From the NCBI GenBank assembly GCA_021229015.1, contig CM037778.1, positions 87,086,477-87,150,476 on the forward strand: a stretch of 64,000 nt of DNA, written 5' to 3'. This DNA comes from Solen grandis (Eukaryota; Mollusca; Bivalvia; Adapedonta; Solenidae). This document shows, in pieces, positions 1 through 11,965 of this stretch. A model generated the notes under the pieces. That model saw nothing but the letters and a program-made list of their open reading frames with translations, had not been told where the DNA came from and ran no database searches. Within the stretch, counting starts at the first letter, position 1. The number at the start of each line of letters is the position of its first letter. The position numbers were made by a program, and so were the translations under genes.

Positions 1-174
1 GCATACGTTGCACGTATTGCACGTTACATGTACATGTACATGTGTTATGAAATGATGTTTGTGTCATGTCGACTCCAACCTTACGTCACACGCAGATGTG
101 AATATCAAACATGTTTTCTGATTCTCTCTCCCTCTCTCTCAGCTCTTTCTTTCTTTCTTTCCTCTCTTTTTTCA

Positions 175-175
175 C

Positions 176-218
<43 letters not shown>

Positions 219-229
219 GCTCTCTCTCT
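175..229. repeat. C-run and (CT)n microsatellite
   Basis: Twelve C are followed by about 20 CT repeats with a few interruptions. It is within a larger pyrimidine-rich tract (118-240), which creates false open frames on both strands. Confidence 0.95.
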
Positions 230-305
230 TACATACTCTCATGTTCTTTTCTTTCAAGTCGTTACATACACGTGTATTACATATTAATCTACGTTTCACA
301 GATAA

Positions 306-1990
306 GACCGTTTGAAAAGTTGTAAGCGAAAAGAGGGTTTATGGTGTTAAAAGTATGGGTATACCCAATATGATTTATATAATATGTAGGCATGAAAAAA
401 ACAACAACAAATGCTTTACATATATTAATGCCTTAACGGTTGACAGAGAGTGATTTATTGCGTGAATACTTCTTTGCTGGTTTTTCATACACGGAGGTTA
501 TCGGAACATTGAATGGCGTTCATGGTGTTGAAATCAGGTAACTATCCTTTGTGAGTTTTCTTGGCATTTGTTTATAAAATTCGTGCAAAAAATAAATGGA
601 ATCATATTATTAGTGCGCATTTATTAATTTTCTTCAGACATAATTCTTCTCTTCTTGAATTAATTTATAGCGAGCGCAGCTCGAGACGGGCGAAGCGAAC
701 TTACAGAGAAGTCAATTATTAACAAGTTTGGTTTATATGGCTTATCCTCCCCAAGTTGTTGTATTCATTTATCCATAAAGTGTGAGGATTAATTGAATTA
801 ATTCATTTATGTTCTGCAAAATACAGGACTTTTTTGTAAGGGGATGGGGGTCTCTAGGTTTGTCTAGCCATCGATCCTATAACTTATCAGGGACCATTTA
901 TATTATCGAGCTATGTATATTAACGCGATATTTCACATCGAGCGTGACGTAACTTGACAGGAAAACACCAATAATTTGCAAAATTTATAGATCCTTGCTT
1001 ACAAACTTTTTTTTTTTCTTAAATGTAAGGGTAAAAATAAAAACATGCATTTAATAAAAAGATAACATTAATAATTAATACCATTTTCATTTATGTTTCT
1101 TTTAACTATTTTTTTCCAAACCACCCGATAATATACCGATAACTCTCAGCTAGCAAACAATGACAGATTTATGTAAGCCAACAGCTGCCAAGCGTTCAGT
1201 GAAGGCGACCATTAGCAATTGCAATTTGGTACCCTGCTTACACTCTGCAATATAACAGGAATGCAACCGCTCACGTTAACGATTATTGGATTCACTGAAC
1301 AAAGAACAGTTCTTAAAATAATGCATGTTTGATGCACTTCTCAACATTCCTATTTACGAAAGTCATTCGGTTGTTGTTAAAGCAAAATTCAAACTTGCAA
1401 TTATCACAATACAGCATGCCCATATATTCTCTGGAGTTTTTTCACCCACAAAATTGGCCATGTAACCACAAAATTGTAAGGCTCTCTATATGAAGGGGGT
1501 ACAAAGCTCTAGAAAATTGTATCCCCAGATGTATGACCACTATGAGTATGATGTTTCTTGTTCTCGTTTGGATCATCTTAAACCTAACACACCAATATGT
1601 GCTGTTACGAAGAACACATAACTTCAGTACAACTTTTGTTTATTGATATTATCTCTTAATGTCCACCATACACGTGACAGACTTATTTTGAATTCAATAG
1701 TGACAACTGAAAACGTTATTTTGGAAATGTTTGACTTTTTTTTCTTTTTCTTTTTTTTTAATTGTTTTCAATTACCATTGACAACTTATTACATTTGAAG
1801 TGGATATAATGATATTTAGGGAGTAAATTAATCTAAAGGTGTGGATTGTAGTCTCGTCTTCTTACGGTAAACTCGATACTCTAGGAAAAGTCCAGTAGCA
1901 CGTACTATCAAAAGAGACTACTAATAAACCCATGCCAAGTAAAGACAATATAATCTGCACTCGCTTCGAGGCTTTGCCCTTTACATATTC
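306..1990. other. No gene seen
   Basis: AT-rich sequence upstream of the macro gene with no supported exon. A short GC-richer patch (GCGAGCGCAGCTCGAGACGG, 671-690) stands out but is unassigned. Confidence 0.5.
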
Positions 1991-1998
1991 TGAGGGGG

Positions 1999-2247
1999 CC
2001 GCCGTGGCCGAGCGGTTACAGTCGTGGACTACAAATCTCTCAGCCCCTCACCGCTGTGGGTTCGAATCCCGGAAGGAACTTCGGATTTTTCATGTGAGGA
2101 AGCCTTCCAGCTGGCTTGCGGTAGGTCGGTGGTTCTACCCGGGTACTTCTGTGTACTCGGGGTCTTCCTCCACCTGTTATCAGCTGGACGTCGCTATATG
2201 ATTGAAGTACTATCGCAGCGACGGTAAACCCCAATACAACAACAACG
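1999..2247 (+). mobile_element. tRNA-derived SINE, family A (full length)
   Basis: The head resembles a class II (Ser/Leu-type) tRNA, with an A box TGGCCGAGCGGTTA at 2005-2018 and a B box GGTTCGAATCC at 2059-2069, both pol III promoter elements. The body includes GGTAGGTCGGTGGTTCTACC and ends with a CAA-rich tail. Related copies lie at 3373-3480 and 52261-52479, with a tail fragment at 57607-57630. It is not a free tRNA gene, because the body continues well past the acceptor stem. Confidence 0.85.
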
Positions 2248-2389
2248 TATTCTGAATTAAAGTAAGGATATAAAACAGAGTGGATTTATGTATGTAGATT
2301 ATGAATATAACAATACTTTCAATATTAGAATTAACTGGACGTTGGAAAGCGTCTGCGCCTACACAAGGTGTCTGCGCATGCGTACCGGA

Positions 2390-2755
2390 AGGTGAAATGC
2401 GAAATATTGAATTCTCGCCTAGCGGGTTGGCGGGGCGCCAAGCGAAATGTCGAAAAGACGAAATATTGATTTTTCGTGTTGCGGGGCGAGATTTCGCAGC
2501 GAAATGCGAAATATTTGATTCTCGCCTGGCGGATTGGCGGGGCGCCAAAGACGAAATATTGATTTCTCGTGCGGCGGGGCGATTTGCCAAATTGGGGGGG
2601 TCGCGTGGCGGGGCGAGATTTCGAGATTTCTCCCCGAAATCTCGCCCCGAAACTTCTACGTTTCGTGTTTTCGACTTTCGCCCCGAAATCTCGCCCCGAG
2701 ATTTCGACATTTCGCTGCGAAACTTCGCCCCGAAACCAGCCACACGAAATGGCAG
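2390..2755. repeat. GC-rich fold-back repeat
   Basis: The region is far more GC-rich than its surroundings. Short degenerate units hold GCGAAATATTGA, GGCGGGGCG and GAAATCTCGCCCCG in both orientations. A perfect 15-bp stem pairs CGGGGCGAGATTTCG with CGAAATCTCGCCCCG (about 2611-2653), with a second partner near 2682-2699. Long frames are open on both strands only because the sequence is repetitive. Confidence 0.75.
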
Positions 2756-2764
2756 AAATTAGCC

Positions 2765-4123
2765 ACCATAATACAATGTATTACACATATCATCAACACA
2801 AAAAGAATGCAATACTCATATGTCAAGCTACGTTATCAAGGGAAGTAATAACTATTTGGAAAATGGTTAATTAATACCGGGACCTGTACCTAAATCCCTT
2901 ACCAAATAAAAACTTATCTGTGCTGAGTTGTTTCTTCATCAGTGTCCTTGTCGTTGCTGCTGCTGATAATAATGATGTTTTTTTTGTGTGTTTTTTTGAC
3001 ATTGACATTGACATTTAAACCACCTTAATAGCTTACTGTCTGGAAATTCCATGCATCTTGTAGACCCTATCTATTCCAATAATTATATAAGAAAGGAAAT
3101 ATCTGTTGTAAAATGTATCTTAATACTGTAGAATCATTAATTTTCGTGGGGGGCTAATTTTTATTGATTTAGTAAATGACTTTATCCACAATTATTTATC
3201 CCCACGAAAACTGTTCATTTCATAGACCTCATGTTTTCTGGTACACGGTTCCACGGATATATGTACCTACGAAATTGATTAAATCACATATTCCACGAAA
3301 TTGTATGACAACGAAAATAAATGACTTTACAGTAGTGTCTACTATGATTAAAGTATGTTCCGTACTTTTTTTGCGGTAGGTCGGTGGTTCTACCCGGATG
3401 CCTCGATCCGTGAATTCGGGATCTTTCTCCACCTGTAATAAGCTGGACGTGACTATATGACTGAAATGGTAAACTCAAATAGTCATAGTCACAGTCTGTA
3501 CCTTTGCATTCTATATTTCTGAATAATTTGATAATATAAGTTTTTAATGATGTTGTTTTTTGACCTTTTCTGTATGTCGTGCTTCAAAAACATGCGCGGC
3601 GTATTTGATGCTTTGCATCAAACTTAGTTTTGTAATCTTAATTAAGCGCTGTACATGTACACGTTATACATATTAGGTATTACACAAGTTCTATTCATGT
3701 ATTAAACTGCCCGGCACACACTACCTGTGTAGAGGCACTAGTTTAAGCATGTGTACGAACGGGTAGCGGCTTGCCCTTTATCAACTTGGCACAACACTGT
3801 CATATCGCAGGTAAAAGAAATCAATACCTTTGTCCGCGCCGGGCACACTCTACTAAATAACGGACTGTAAAAATTGAGTTGGCATAGTCGATGCTCCGGG
3901 GTGGGTCTGCGTGTGAAATAGAAGGAGAAGTCAGTCATTTATACAAAGCCGTGAAGATGGATACGATACTGATATGAAAAAATGCCACTATTTAAACTTT
4001 TATACACATTGAAACTTACTTTCTTGCTAAATTAATGTATGTAAGAAAACCATCAACACGCATATGTACTCGTATCTTTAGTAATTCCTTTGTTCTTTTA
4101 ATTTTTGTGCATTGCGTAGCACA
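2765..4123. other. No gene seen, apart from one SINE fragment
   Basis: AT-rich sequence; 3120-3320 repeats the phrase CCACGAAA several times and may be an old repeat. No supported exon or promoter. Confidence 0.45.
3373..3482 (+). mobile_element. SINE family A, 5'-truncated copy
   Basis: This begins at the shared GCGGTAGGTCGGTGGTTCTA body motif and runs to GGTAAACTCAAATAG. The tRNA-like head is missing, a common outcome of incomplete reverse transcription. Confidence 0.75.
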
Positions 4124-4223
4124 NNNNNNNNNNNNNNNNNNNNNNNNNNNNNNNNNNNNNNNNNNNNNNNNNNNNNNNNNNNNNNNNNNNNNNNNNNNNN
4201 NNNNNNNNNNNNNNNNNNNNNNN
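4124..4223. other. Assembly gap (100 N)
   Basis: Exactly 100 N. The right flank is a 165-bp type B satellite; the left flank is unique-looking sequence. The fixed length is a scaffold placeholder, so the true size is unknown. Confidence 0.99.
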
Positions 4224-5221
4224 GGGGTCACTTGTTTTACATAGAGTTATATAGGAAAATCTTTAAAAATCTTCTTCTATGAATCCATAAGGCCTAGAGC
4301 GTAGATATTTCATATGTAGCATCATCTAATGGTTCATTACCAAGATTGTTCAAATCATAGCCAAACGGTGATAAATGCCCCCGCAATAGGGGTCACTTGT
4401 TTTACATAGAGTTATATAGGAAAATCTTTAAAAATCTTCTTCTATGAATCCATAAGGCCTAGAGATTAGATATTTGGTATGAAGCATCATCTTATGGTTC
4501 ATTACCAAGATTGTACAAATCATGACCCTATGGTGATAAATGACCCCGCACCATGGGTCACTTGTTTTACATAGAGTTATATAGAAAAAACTTTAAAAAT
4601 CTTCTTCTTAATCCATTAGGCCTAGAGCTTAGATATTTGGTATGTAGCATCATCTTATGGGCCATTACCAAGATTGTACAAATGATAGCCCTACGATGAT
4701 AAATGACCCTGCACCAGGGGTCACTTGTTTTACATAGAGTTATATAGGAAAATCTTTAAAAATCTTCTTCTTTTAATCCATTAGGCCTAGAGCTTAGATA
4801 TTTGGTATGTAGCATCATCTTATGGTTCATTACCAAGATTGTACAAATCATGACCCTATGGTGATAAATGCCCCCGCACCAGGGGTCACTTGTTTAACAT
4901 AGAGTTATATAGGAAAATCTTTAAAAATCTTCTTCTATGAATCCATTAGGCCTAGAGCTTAGATATTTGGTATGTAGCATCATCTTATGGTTCATTACCA
5001 AGATTTTCAAAATGGTGGCCCTTTGGAGATAAATGACCCCGCACTAAGTCTTCTCCTCTGAAACCATAAGGCCCAGTGCTTATATATTTGGTGTGTAGTA
5101 TTGTCAGGGCTAAAATGTTTAAGATTGAGTTATATCAGAATTCTTGTCTGTTTAAAAACCTTGTAATCAGTTGTAGCAATGGTACTCAGGTGAGCGATCC
5201 AGGGCCATCATGGCCCTCTTG
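4224..5221 (+). mobile_element. AGCTCACC-type (pearl/Helentron-like) element, 5' end in gap, type B satellite core
   Basis: About five tandem units of 165 bp (GGGGTCACTTGTTTTACATA...) run to about 5045. They are followed by the family's tail: CTCAGGTGAGC at 5186-5196, the hairpin GGGCCATCATGGCCC at 5202-5216, then TCTTG and a T-run. The head should lie in or before the 100-N gap. Confidence 0.75.
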
Positions 5222-5855
5222 TTTTTTTTTTAAAAATTATTTTTTATTGAAAGAATTTCAAACTTCTGTGTTTTTTTGTGGCAGGTGACAATATAAATAA
5301 TTGCATGTTATGTTTGAACGGCCAAAATCTATATAAAACATTTTTTTTAATCAGCTTAAGTTTTAATTTGTGACAGTAAAAGAATAAAATATAAGCCGGT
5401 TGTGTTTAGTTGTTTTACTTTATGTATATAATACCTAACCTATATAGTATCATTGCTTCTGGAGTTCACCCAATTGCATTATTGTTGTTTGTCATGTAGA
5501 ACATAAGCTAGTTTTTTGCCTTGGTTTAATCACCCTAACTGCAAGAATATAATTCATTTGATAGATGGATTGTGTTTCATTTGGCATAATGTTTGAAGTT
5601 TAAAGGTTAATAATATGGGTCATAAGCCAGTTATATGCTTTGTTGTAATCAACCCAACTGCTAATATATGACCATATTGCTAGATTGATTGTAATAACAC
5701 TATTAACATTTTAATTGTTAATTTCTTCTTTGTAATTTCTTTTAGCATAACATATGTTGTTTGTCACTATTTTGAAACCTGTAACCATGCCATTGTTAGA
5801 ATTAAGAATGGTAATATCAGTACATCAAATATGTTTTGTGCATTGTGAATTGATA

Positions 5856-5889
<34 letters not shown>

Positions 5890-5901
5890 CAAACATTTCA
5901 G
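5222..5901. other. Upstream region of macro gene exon 1
   Basis: AT-rich. TTATATGCTTTGTTGTAATC and similar pieces recur (5510-5660), suggesting an old duplication of about 110 bp. No convincing TATA box or initiator was picked out. Confidence 0.4.
5858..5884. repeat. (TAA)n microsatellite
   Basis: About nine TAA repeats end just before an A-rich stretch and the candidate acceptor of exon 1. Confidence 0.95.
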
Positions 5902-5915
5902 GCTGACTGCAGCAG

Positions 5916-6021
5916 ATGGCCACACATTTCAACTGCAGAAACTTGGCAAGTAACAGCAAGCAAGTAATTAAGACATTTATAAAGACTTATCTTTCAATGG
6001 TGAGAATAACCACTAGTCAAG
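5916..6021 (+). CDS. Macro gene, coding exon 1 (start codon)
   Basis: This exon encodes residues 1-35 plus the first base of codon 36. The ATG at 5916 is preceded in frame by TGA at 5904, and a second in-frame ATG lies at 5997. It ends CAA G|GTAAGA, phase 1, and joins exon 2 to give a Gly codon. The exon may begin at 5902, after an AG at 5900-5901, but that acceptor is poor: it follows a (TAA)n tract and an A-run rather than pyrimidines. Transcription may therefore begin upstream without a splice here. The encoded N-terminus is basic and Ser/Thr-rich, with no signal peptide or domain that I recognise. Confidence 0.6.
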
Positions 6022-6269
6022 GTAAGAGTTTGTTTTAATCTCTCTAAACATGATAAATCCATAGGTTATCTTGTAACATTTATATCAAACAATTCCTATT
6101 ATTCCTACTTTTTTATTTAAAAACTTCCTACTTTTTCCTACTTTTTTCCCAGAAACCCTCCTACTTTTTTCCTATTTTTTGGATTGAGGCCAGTTGAAGG
6201 CCTGTTAAATTTCATCGTCGGAATGGCAGGAATGCTTTGCAAGCCATCCAATAAAGGATTCTGCCAGGG

Positions 6270-6770
6270 TTCGTGCAAGTTCTGCCAACCAAGATGGCTG
6301 CCAGAGTTAAAAATAGAAAAATCTTAAAACGACATCTCCTTCTAAACCACTAGGCAAATTTTAATGACATTCAATAGGGAATGATCATTGATTGATACTG
6401 CACAAAAATAGCCAAAATCTTTCCAGTCTGCCAACCAACCATGATGGCAGCCAGAGCTAAAAATAGAATAATCTTAAACAACATCCCCTCCTAAACCACA
6501 GAGCAGATTTTGATGAAACTTTACAGGAATGATCCTTAGGTGGTACTGATCAAAAATAGCTAAAATCGTTCCGATCCGCCAACCAAGATGGCTGCCAAAG
6601 CTAAAAAATAGAAAATCTTTAAACAACTTCTCCTCCTAAACCGCTGAGCAGATTTTTATGAAATTTTACAGGAATTAACCATAGGCGGTACTGAGCAAAA
6701 ATGGCTAAAATCGTTCCAGTCTGCCAACCAAGATGGTCGCCAAAGCTAAAAATAAAAAATTATGCTTTTT
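6270..6770 (+). repeat. Tandem repeat, about 145-bp unit, 3-4 copies
   Basis: Units share GCCAACCAAGATGGCTGCCA, a run with AAAAATAGAAAAATCTT, CCTCCTAAACCACTGAGCAG and GATTTTGATGAAA. They are preceded by a CTACTTTTT-rich minisatellite (6100-6180). Intron 1. Confidence 0.75.
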
Positions 6771-6950
6771 ATTCGGCCCTCAAATAGCTCCAAAACTAAA
6801 AATGTTTTATCAGTAGTATATGAACAAGAGTGTATGTTCTTAAAAAGCTTGTTCCAGTGATGTTTAGTTTTTGAAGATCGGACTTGATTTGTTCATTTTA
6901 CGGCAGTCCAAGGTTTGATCCTTTTTAGATCAATTGTAAATCAGTTTTTA

Positions 6951-7879
6951 TACGCCCATCTTAAGATGGGGCGTATTATGTGAACACTCACGGCGGGCGG
7001 GCGGGCGTGCGGGCGGGCGTGTGGGCGGGCGTGGAACATTTGTTGTCCGGGCTCTAACTTCAATACCGTTTGCCCAATCCTTTTCAAACTTTCCACTCAT
7101 GTGCATGGCCATAATATCTCGGATGAGTTCGATATCCAGCATTATCGCGTGAATGACTTAGAAGTTATGGCCCTTGACGTACACAAAATACTTGAAATTG
7201 TGATTGTCCGGGCTCTAACTTCAATACCGTTAGTCCAATCCTTTTCAAACTTTTCACACATGTGCATGGCCATAATATCGCGGATGAGTTCGATATCCAG
7301 CATTATCGCGTGAATGACTTAGAAGTTATGGCCCTTGACGTACACAAAATACTTGAAATTGTGATTGTCTGGGCTCTAACTTCAATACCGTTAGACCAAT
7401 CCTTTTCAAACTTTCCACACATGTGCATGGCCATAAAATTGCGGATGAGTTCGATATTCAGCATTATTGCGTGAATGACTTAGAAGTTATGGCCCTTGAT
7501 GTATACAAAATACTTGATATTGTGATTGTCTGGGCTCTAACTTCAATATTGTTTGCCCAATCCTCTTCAAACTTTCCACACATGTGCATTGCCATAATAT
7601 CTTGGCTGAGTTCGATATCCAGCATTATCATGTGAATGACTTTGAAGTTATGGCCCTTGATGTACACAACATACTTGAAAATTTGCTTGTCCCTAGTCCT
7701 TAGACCCTATGAGGTGTTGTCAGATCTTGCAGTTAATTAATGGAAATGTATCAACAGTTTTTTTTTTTTATGATTAACATTCATTAACTAATGGGATTTT
7801 GGAATTATTTTGCTTATTTATGGACAGTAGCTTGTTTCTCTGAGCTATTTCTGAGAGTCCCCATACTATGATGGGCGTA
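6951..7879 (+). mobile_element. Hairpin-headed satellite element with 161-bp array
   Basis: It starts with the palindrome TACGCCCATCTTAAGATGGG followed by GCGTA and a GGGC-rich simple repeat, carries a tandem array (7043-7687) and ends with GATGGGCGTA, the inverse of its first ten bases. No coding frame belongs to it. Intron 1. Confidence 0.65.
7043..7687 (+). repeat. 161-bp tandem array, four units
   Basis: Each unit begins TGTCCGGGCTCTAACTTCAA and contains TTTTCAAACTTTCCACACAT and AAGTTATGGCCCTTGA. The period is 161 bases. Each unit opens a 70-codon ATG frame overlapping the next, but since 161 is not a multiple of three these frames shift and are not genes. Confidence 0.9.
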
Positions 7880-8214
7880 TTTTGTGGCAGTCCTGACCCT
7901 TGTTATGCTTCAAATTGTGATATATAAGAAATAGAATATTTGACAAGTGCGACTTGTATACTTGATTGAACCATTTGCTGCATTGCTAGGTACCTTATAG
8001 TAAAATTTTAATCAATTTTGTTTCTCATTTGGCGGCTAGGGGGCATTTTGCTTGAAATCACTCTTTATAACTAAAAAAATTGAAGTCTGATTTTTATGCG
8101 ATTTTTTGCATTCTGTTCCTTAGTGACATCAATTTGAAACTACACTAAAAAATTAATGTGATATTTCATGAAAATAATAGCTATTCAATGCAACATTAGT
8201 TCGTAATAATGTTG

Positions 8215-8310
8215 ACTGTCATGTCGCATTGTCGTGTGTCATTTTATACTGTTGTGTGTCATTTACAATTGTTGTTTATCAATTACAATTGTCGTTGGTC
8301 GCCATCATAA
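8215..8310. repeat. Short minisatellite (TTGTYGTGTGTCATTT-like)
   Basis: About four imperfect units of 20-22 bp: CATTGTCGTGTGTCATTT, ACTGTTGTGTGTCATTT, CAATTGTTGTTTATCAATT and CAATTGTCGTTGGTCG. Intron 1. Confidence 0.6.
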
Positions 8311-8779
8311 AGCAACACACACATCTAAGGTGGCACTAACCAAATTTGGTAAAAATTTTTTTCAAGTTTGCGACTACATAACTGACAGGTAATACTCAAA
8401 AATATTCTTTTTGGTAAAAAGTCTGCTTAAACATTGCGACAAAAATGTTTGAAAGATTGCTGTTAACAGTATTCAACAAACCGTGAACAAAGAAATATGT
8501 TTTTCGAATCATGCGACTTGTGAACTGAATGGAATTGCTTTCGCAAAAACCGATGATATCGCGATAGCGATTCTAGTTCTTTAGTGCTCATTTTAATGAA
8601 ATATTTTTGGTCAATGTTTTATAATTTCTTATCACAGTAAGTACTACAGTTAGGGGATTGAAACTTCTCATATCTTTTCAGACTCAATACCATGTACCTT
8701 ACCCAAGTGAAGCTCATGCTGATCTTTTTGTGATACTTGAATGTCTGTAGTGCAAAGTGCGTCATACGTCAACAATTTT

Positions 8780-9262
8780 CTAGTGTTTACACTCTAGCAT
8801 CTTTTTATCTTAAGCAATCATCTTCTAAATTTATGACATTGTTATGACCATAACTTCTCAAAGGAGTTCAATTATGCCTGAAACTGGCCTAATAGGTCAG
8901 GAGTTATGTCCCTTTTAATATAAAACATGCCAGATTTCACTTTGTTTACACTCTAGCATCTTCATTTTTTTAACAATCATAATCAAACTTTATGGCAGTG
9001 TTTATGACCATAATTTCTTGGACAAGTTTGATTATGGCTGATAATTATCATCCTATTAGGTCAGGGGTTATGCCCCTTTTAATATAAAAGTGCCAGATTT
9101 CACTTTGTTTACACTCTAGCATCTTCATTTATTAAACAGTCATCTTCAAACTTTCTGACAATGTTTATGACCAAAATTTCTTCAACATGTTTGATTATGG
9201 CTTGTATCGTCCTATTAGGTCATGGGTTATGCCCCTTTATTATAAAAAATGCCAGATTTCCG
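8780..9262 (+). repeat. Type C satellite array (about 3 units)
   Basis: Three units of about 160 bp share TTTACACTCTAGCATCTTCA, TTATGACCATAATTTCTT, GTCAGGGGTTATGCCCCTTT and GCCAGATTTCACTTTG. The array abuts the head of the element at 9269. Its own head is not visible. Confidence 0.75.
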
Positions 9263-9268
9263 GTTTTT

Positions 9269-10570
9269 AGCTCACCAGAGCACTTGTGCTCAGGTGAGCT
9301 TTTGTGATCGCCTTTTGTCCGTTGTGCGTCAACAATTGCTTGTGAACACTCTAGAGGCCACAGTTTTGGCCAAATCTTCATGAAACTTGCTCAGGATGTT
9401 TGTCTACATGATATCTCAGATGAGTTCGAAATTGGGTCACATGAGGTCAAAAACTAGGTCACCAGGGAAAATCTTAGAAAAACCTTGTGAACACTCTTAG
9501 AGACCACAGTTTTAGCCCAATCTTCATGAAAAATGGTCAGGGTGTTTGTCCCACATGTGGGATCCAAAACTAGGTCACCAGGTCAAATCTTAGAAACACC
9601 TTGTGAACACTCTAGATGCCACAGTTCTAGCCTTACCTTGATTTAACTTGGTCAGAATGTTTGTTTACATCAAATCTTGGATGAATTCAAAAATAGACCA
9701 CATGGGGTCAAAAAGAAGGTCACCAAGGCAAATTTTAGAAAAATCTTGTGGACACTCTTTGTCTATTGTCCGTCATGCGAGGTTCGTCGTCAACAGTTCG
9801 GCTTGTTAACACTCTAGAGGCCATATTTTCAGGCCAATCTTCATGAAACTTGGTCAGAACGTTTGTCTCCATAAAATCATGGACAAGTTCAAAATTGGGT
9901 CATGTGGGGTCAAAAAGTAGGTCAAGAGGTCAAATCTTATAAAAACCTTGTAAACACTCTTTAGGCCACATTTTTGGCCCAATCTTTATGAAACTTGGTC
10001 AGAATGTTTTTCTCTATAAAATCTTGGACAAGTTTGAATTTGGGACATGTGGCATCAAAAAAGTAGGTCACAAGGTCAAACCTTAGAGAAACCTTATTAA
10101 CACTCTAGAGGCCATATTTTTTGGCCAATCTTCATGAAACTTGGTCGGAATGTTTTTCTCCATTAAATCTTTGACAAGATCGAATTTAGGTCATGTGGGG
10201 TCAAAAAGTAGATGATAAGGTCAAATCTTAGAAAAACCTTGTTAACACTCTAGAGGCCACATTTTTGGCCCAATCTTCATGAAACTTGTTCAGAATGTTT
10301 GTTTCCATAAAATCTTGGACAAGTTCAAATTTGGGTCATGTGGGAACAAAAGTAGGTCATGAGGTCAAATCTTATAAAAACCTTGTTAACACTCTAGAGG
10401 CCTCATTTTTGGCCATATCTTCATGAAACTTGGTTGGAATGTCTTATCATAATATCTTGGGCAAGTTTGAAGTTAGGTCATGGGTCAAAAAGTAGGTCAG
10501 TATGATAAATCCATCATATGTTGCTCATTTATAATCAGGTGAGCAATTCAGGGCCATCATGGCCCTCTTG
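9269..10570 (+). mobile_element. AGCTCACC-type element, type A core
   Basis: The head AGCTCACCAGAGCACTTGTG is palindromic. The core holds about seven units of roughly 150 bp built around ATCTTCATGAAACTTGGTCA and AACACTCTAGAGGCCACA. The tail has TCAGGTGAGCAATTCA and the hairpin GGGCCATCATGGCCC. A second tail of the same family (10592-10653) lies just downstream and suggests two overlapping insertions. Confidence 0.8.
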
Positions 10571-10591
10571 TTTAAAGATATTTCTTGTTTG

Positions 10592-10653
10592 TTATCATTC
10601 CTAACACAGCAATCTTACTCAGGTGAGCGACACAGGGCCATCTTGGCCCTCTT
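10592..10653 (+). mobile_element. Solo tail of an AGCTCACC-type element
   Basis: CTAACACAGCAATCTTACTC, AGGTGAGCGACACA and the hairpin GGGCCATCTTGGCCC match the tail of the element at 33715-34491. No head of its own is visible. Confidence 0.65.
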
Positions 10654-10859
10654 TTCAGATAATCAGAATCACATATACATTTTTTTCTATACCCTACAAA
10701 GACATAACTTATAAAATCCATTTTATTTGAATAAGAATGGAACAACGGAACCTACCTATATCTTATATATTTGCACTTATAATTCCCTTTTCATTATCTT
10801 GAATGAAACTTGTCGATCTTAAATGCATTAATTATGACTTAATCTGTGTCTTTATTAAC

Positions 10860-11790
10860 TAATTGATGTTTCACCATCTAAGAACCCGATCATCTGTAAG
10901 CGTCTGTTCACATCTTAAAGTGATTGGTTTAACAATATGCCACACCCAGAGCCATAATTCATCCCATCAATTAGTCACCAACAATTAGGCATCTCTCCGA
11001 CACACACATCTGGATCAGTTAACCCAGGTAACCCTTTTATTACCCCCTGATTGACCCCAAACATGAAATTACATAATCATATCAAACCAGAAACTTAATT
11101 CTTATCAGTGGATATGTTAGGGATTTGACTCATTTAGAAACATAGTCTTTTAACGGAAAATATGGATTTTGATATAAAGGTATGTCAAATGTTTATTAAC
11201 GTTACTCATATTTTTGATATGACCAGGACCTTTATGTCAGTATTATCAAATATTGTTTTTAGAATACATCCTGATATGACATTTTCATTATGACCCCCGC
11301 CCCCCCAATCAATGTCCCCTTTCAGTACATAAAGTGACCAGTTTTATAAAGCCTGAATGAAGAATATATCTAAATAATTTGATATGAATGTAAATTAATT
11401 AATTGAGCTACACATATACCCTTAATTTTTTATTGTCATCTTGGATTTAGCTTAGAGAAGTCAGTCAATCTTTTCTCACCTGTGTCATTTTTGCAACTTT
11501 CTATAGCTGATTTCATACAAACTACACATAATTGTATTCTAATAGATAATAATGAAAATGAAATCTTTGTGGTTGACCTTTAATCCTTCATTGTCATCTT
11601 GGATTTAGCTTGAAATCAGGTACATTAACTCTGAATTGTTCAATAAGATATATATGTGCTGGCTGAGTTTTGTCTATTGATGACATATCAAAGGGAGAGA
11701 AGTCAGTCAATCTTTTCTCACCAGGATCATTTTTGCAACTTTCAATAGCAGATTTCATACAAACTACAAATAATTTTAACATATTTTTTG
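10860..11790 (+). repeat. Long dispersed repeat, copy 1
   Basis: It shares with 40600-41080 the pieces ACCCTTTTATTACCCCCTGA, TTTATTAACGTTACTC, ATTTTTAGAATACATCCTGA and, further on, AAGGGAGAGAAGTCAGTCAA. The second half occurs twice here (11430-11545 and 11585-11790). No coding frame. Intron 1. Confidence 0.65.
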
Positions 11791-11859
11791 TACTGAAGGT
11801 CTTACACTAATATATTCTCACATATGATAATGAAAATCTTTGTGGTTGACCTTTAATAT

Positions 11860-11965
11860 AAAAAATGCCAGGTTCCACTTTGTTTACACTTTAGCATCTT
11901 CATTTCTTCAGCAATGCAGGCAATAAAGGCAACGTTTCTCAGGTGCTATCTTGGCCCACTTGTTT
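11860..11965 (+). repeat. Truncated type C unit with element tail
   Basis: It contains CACTTTGTTTACACTTTAGC, then CTCAGGTG and a decayed TCTTGGCCCACTTG tail. It is a short remnant in intron 1. Confidence 0.55.

Noticed and set aside
28..315. Frames on both strands over the CT tract
   Set aside because: They encode Ser/Leu or Arg/Glu runs from the (CT)n microsatellite.
1999..2080. A tRNA-Ser/Leu gene
   Set aside because: The A and B boxes are present, but the body continues as a SINE and truncated copies elsewhere share that body.
2210..2762. Long overlapping frames on both strands (177 and 153 codons)
   Set aside because: They come from the inverted GC-rich repeat and a SINE tail; stop codons are scarce there because of composition.
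4224..5045. A CRISPR-like array
   Set aside because: The units are contiguous 165-bp monomers without spacers, typical of satellite DNA in a eukaryote.
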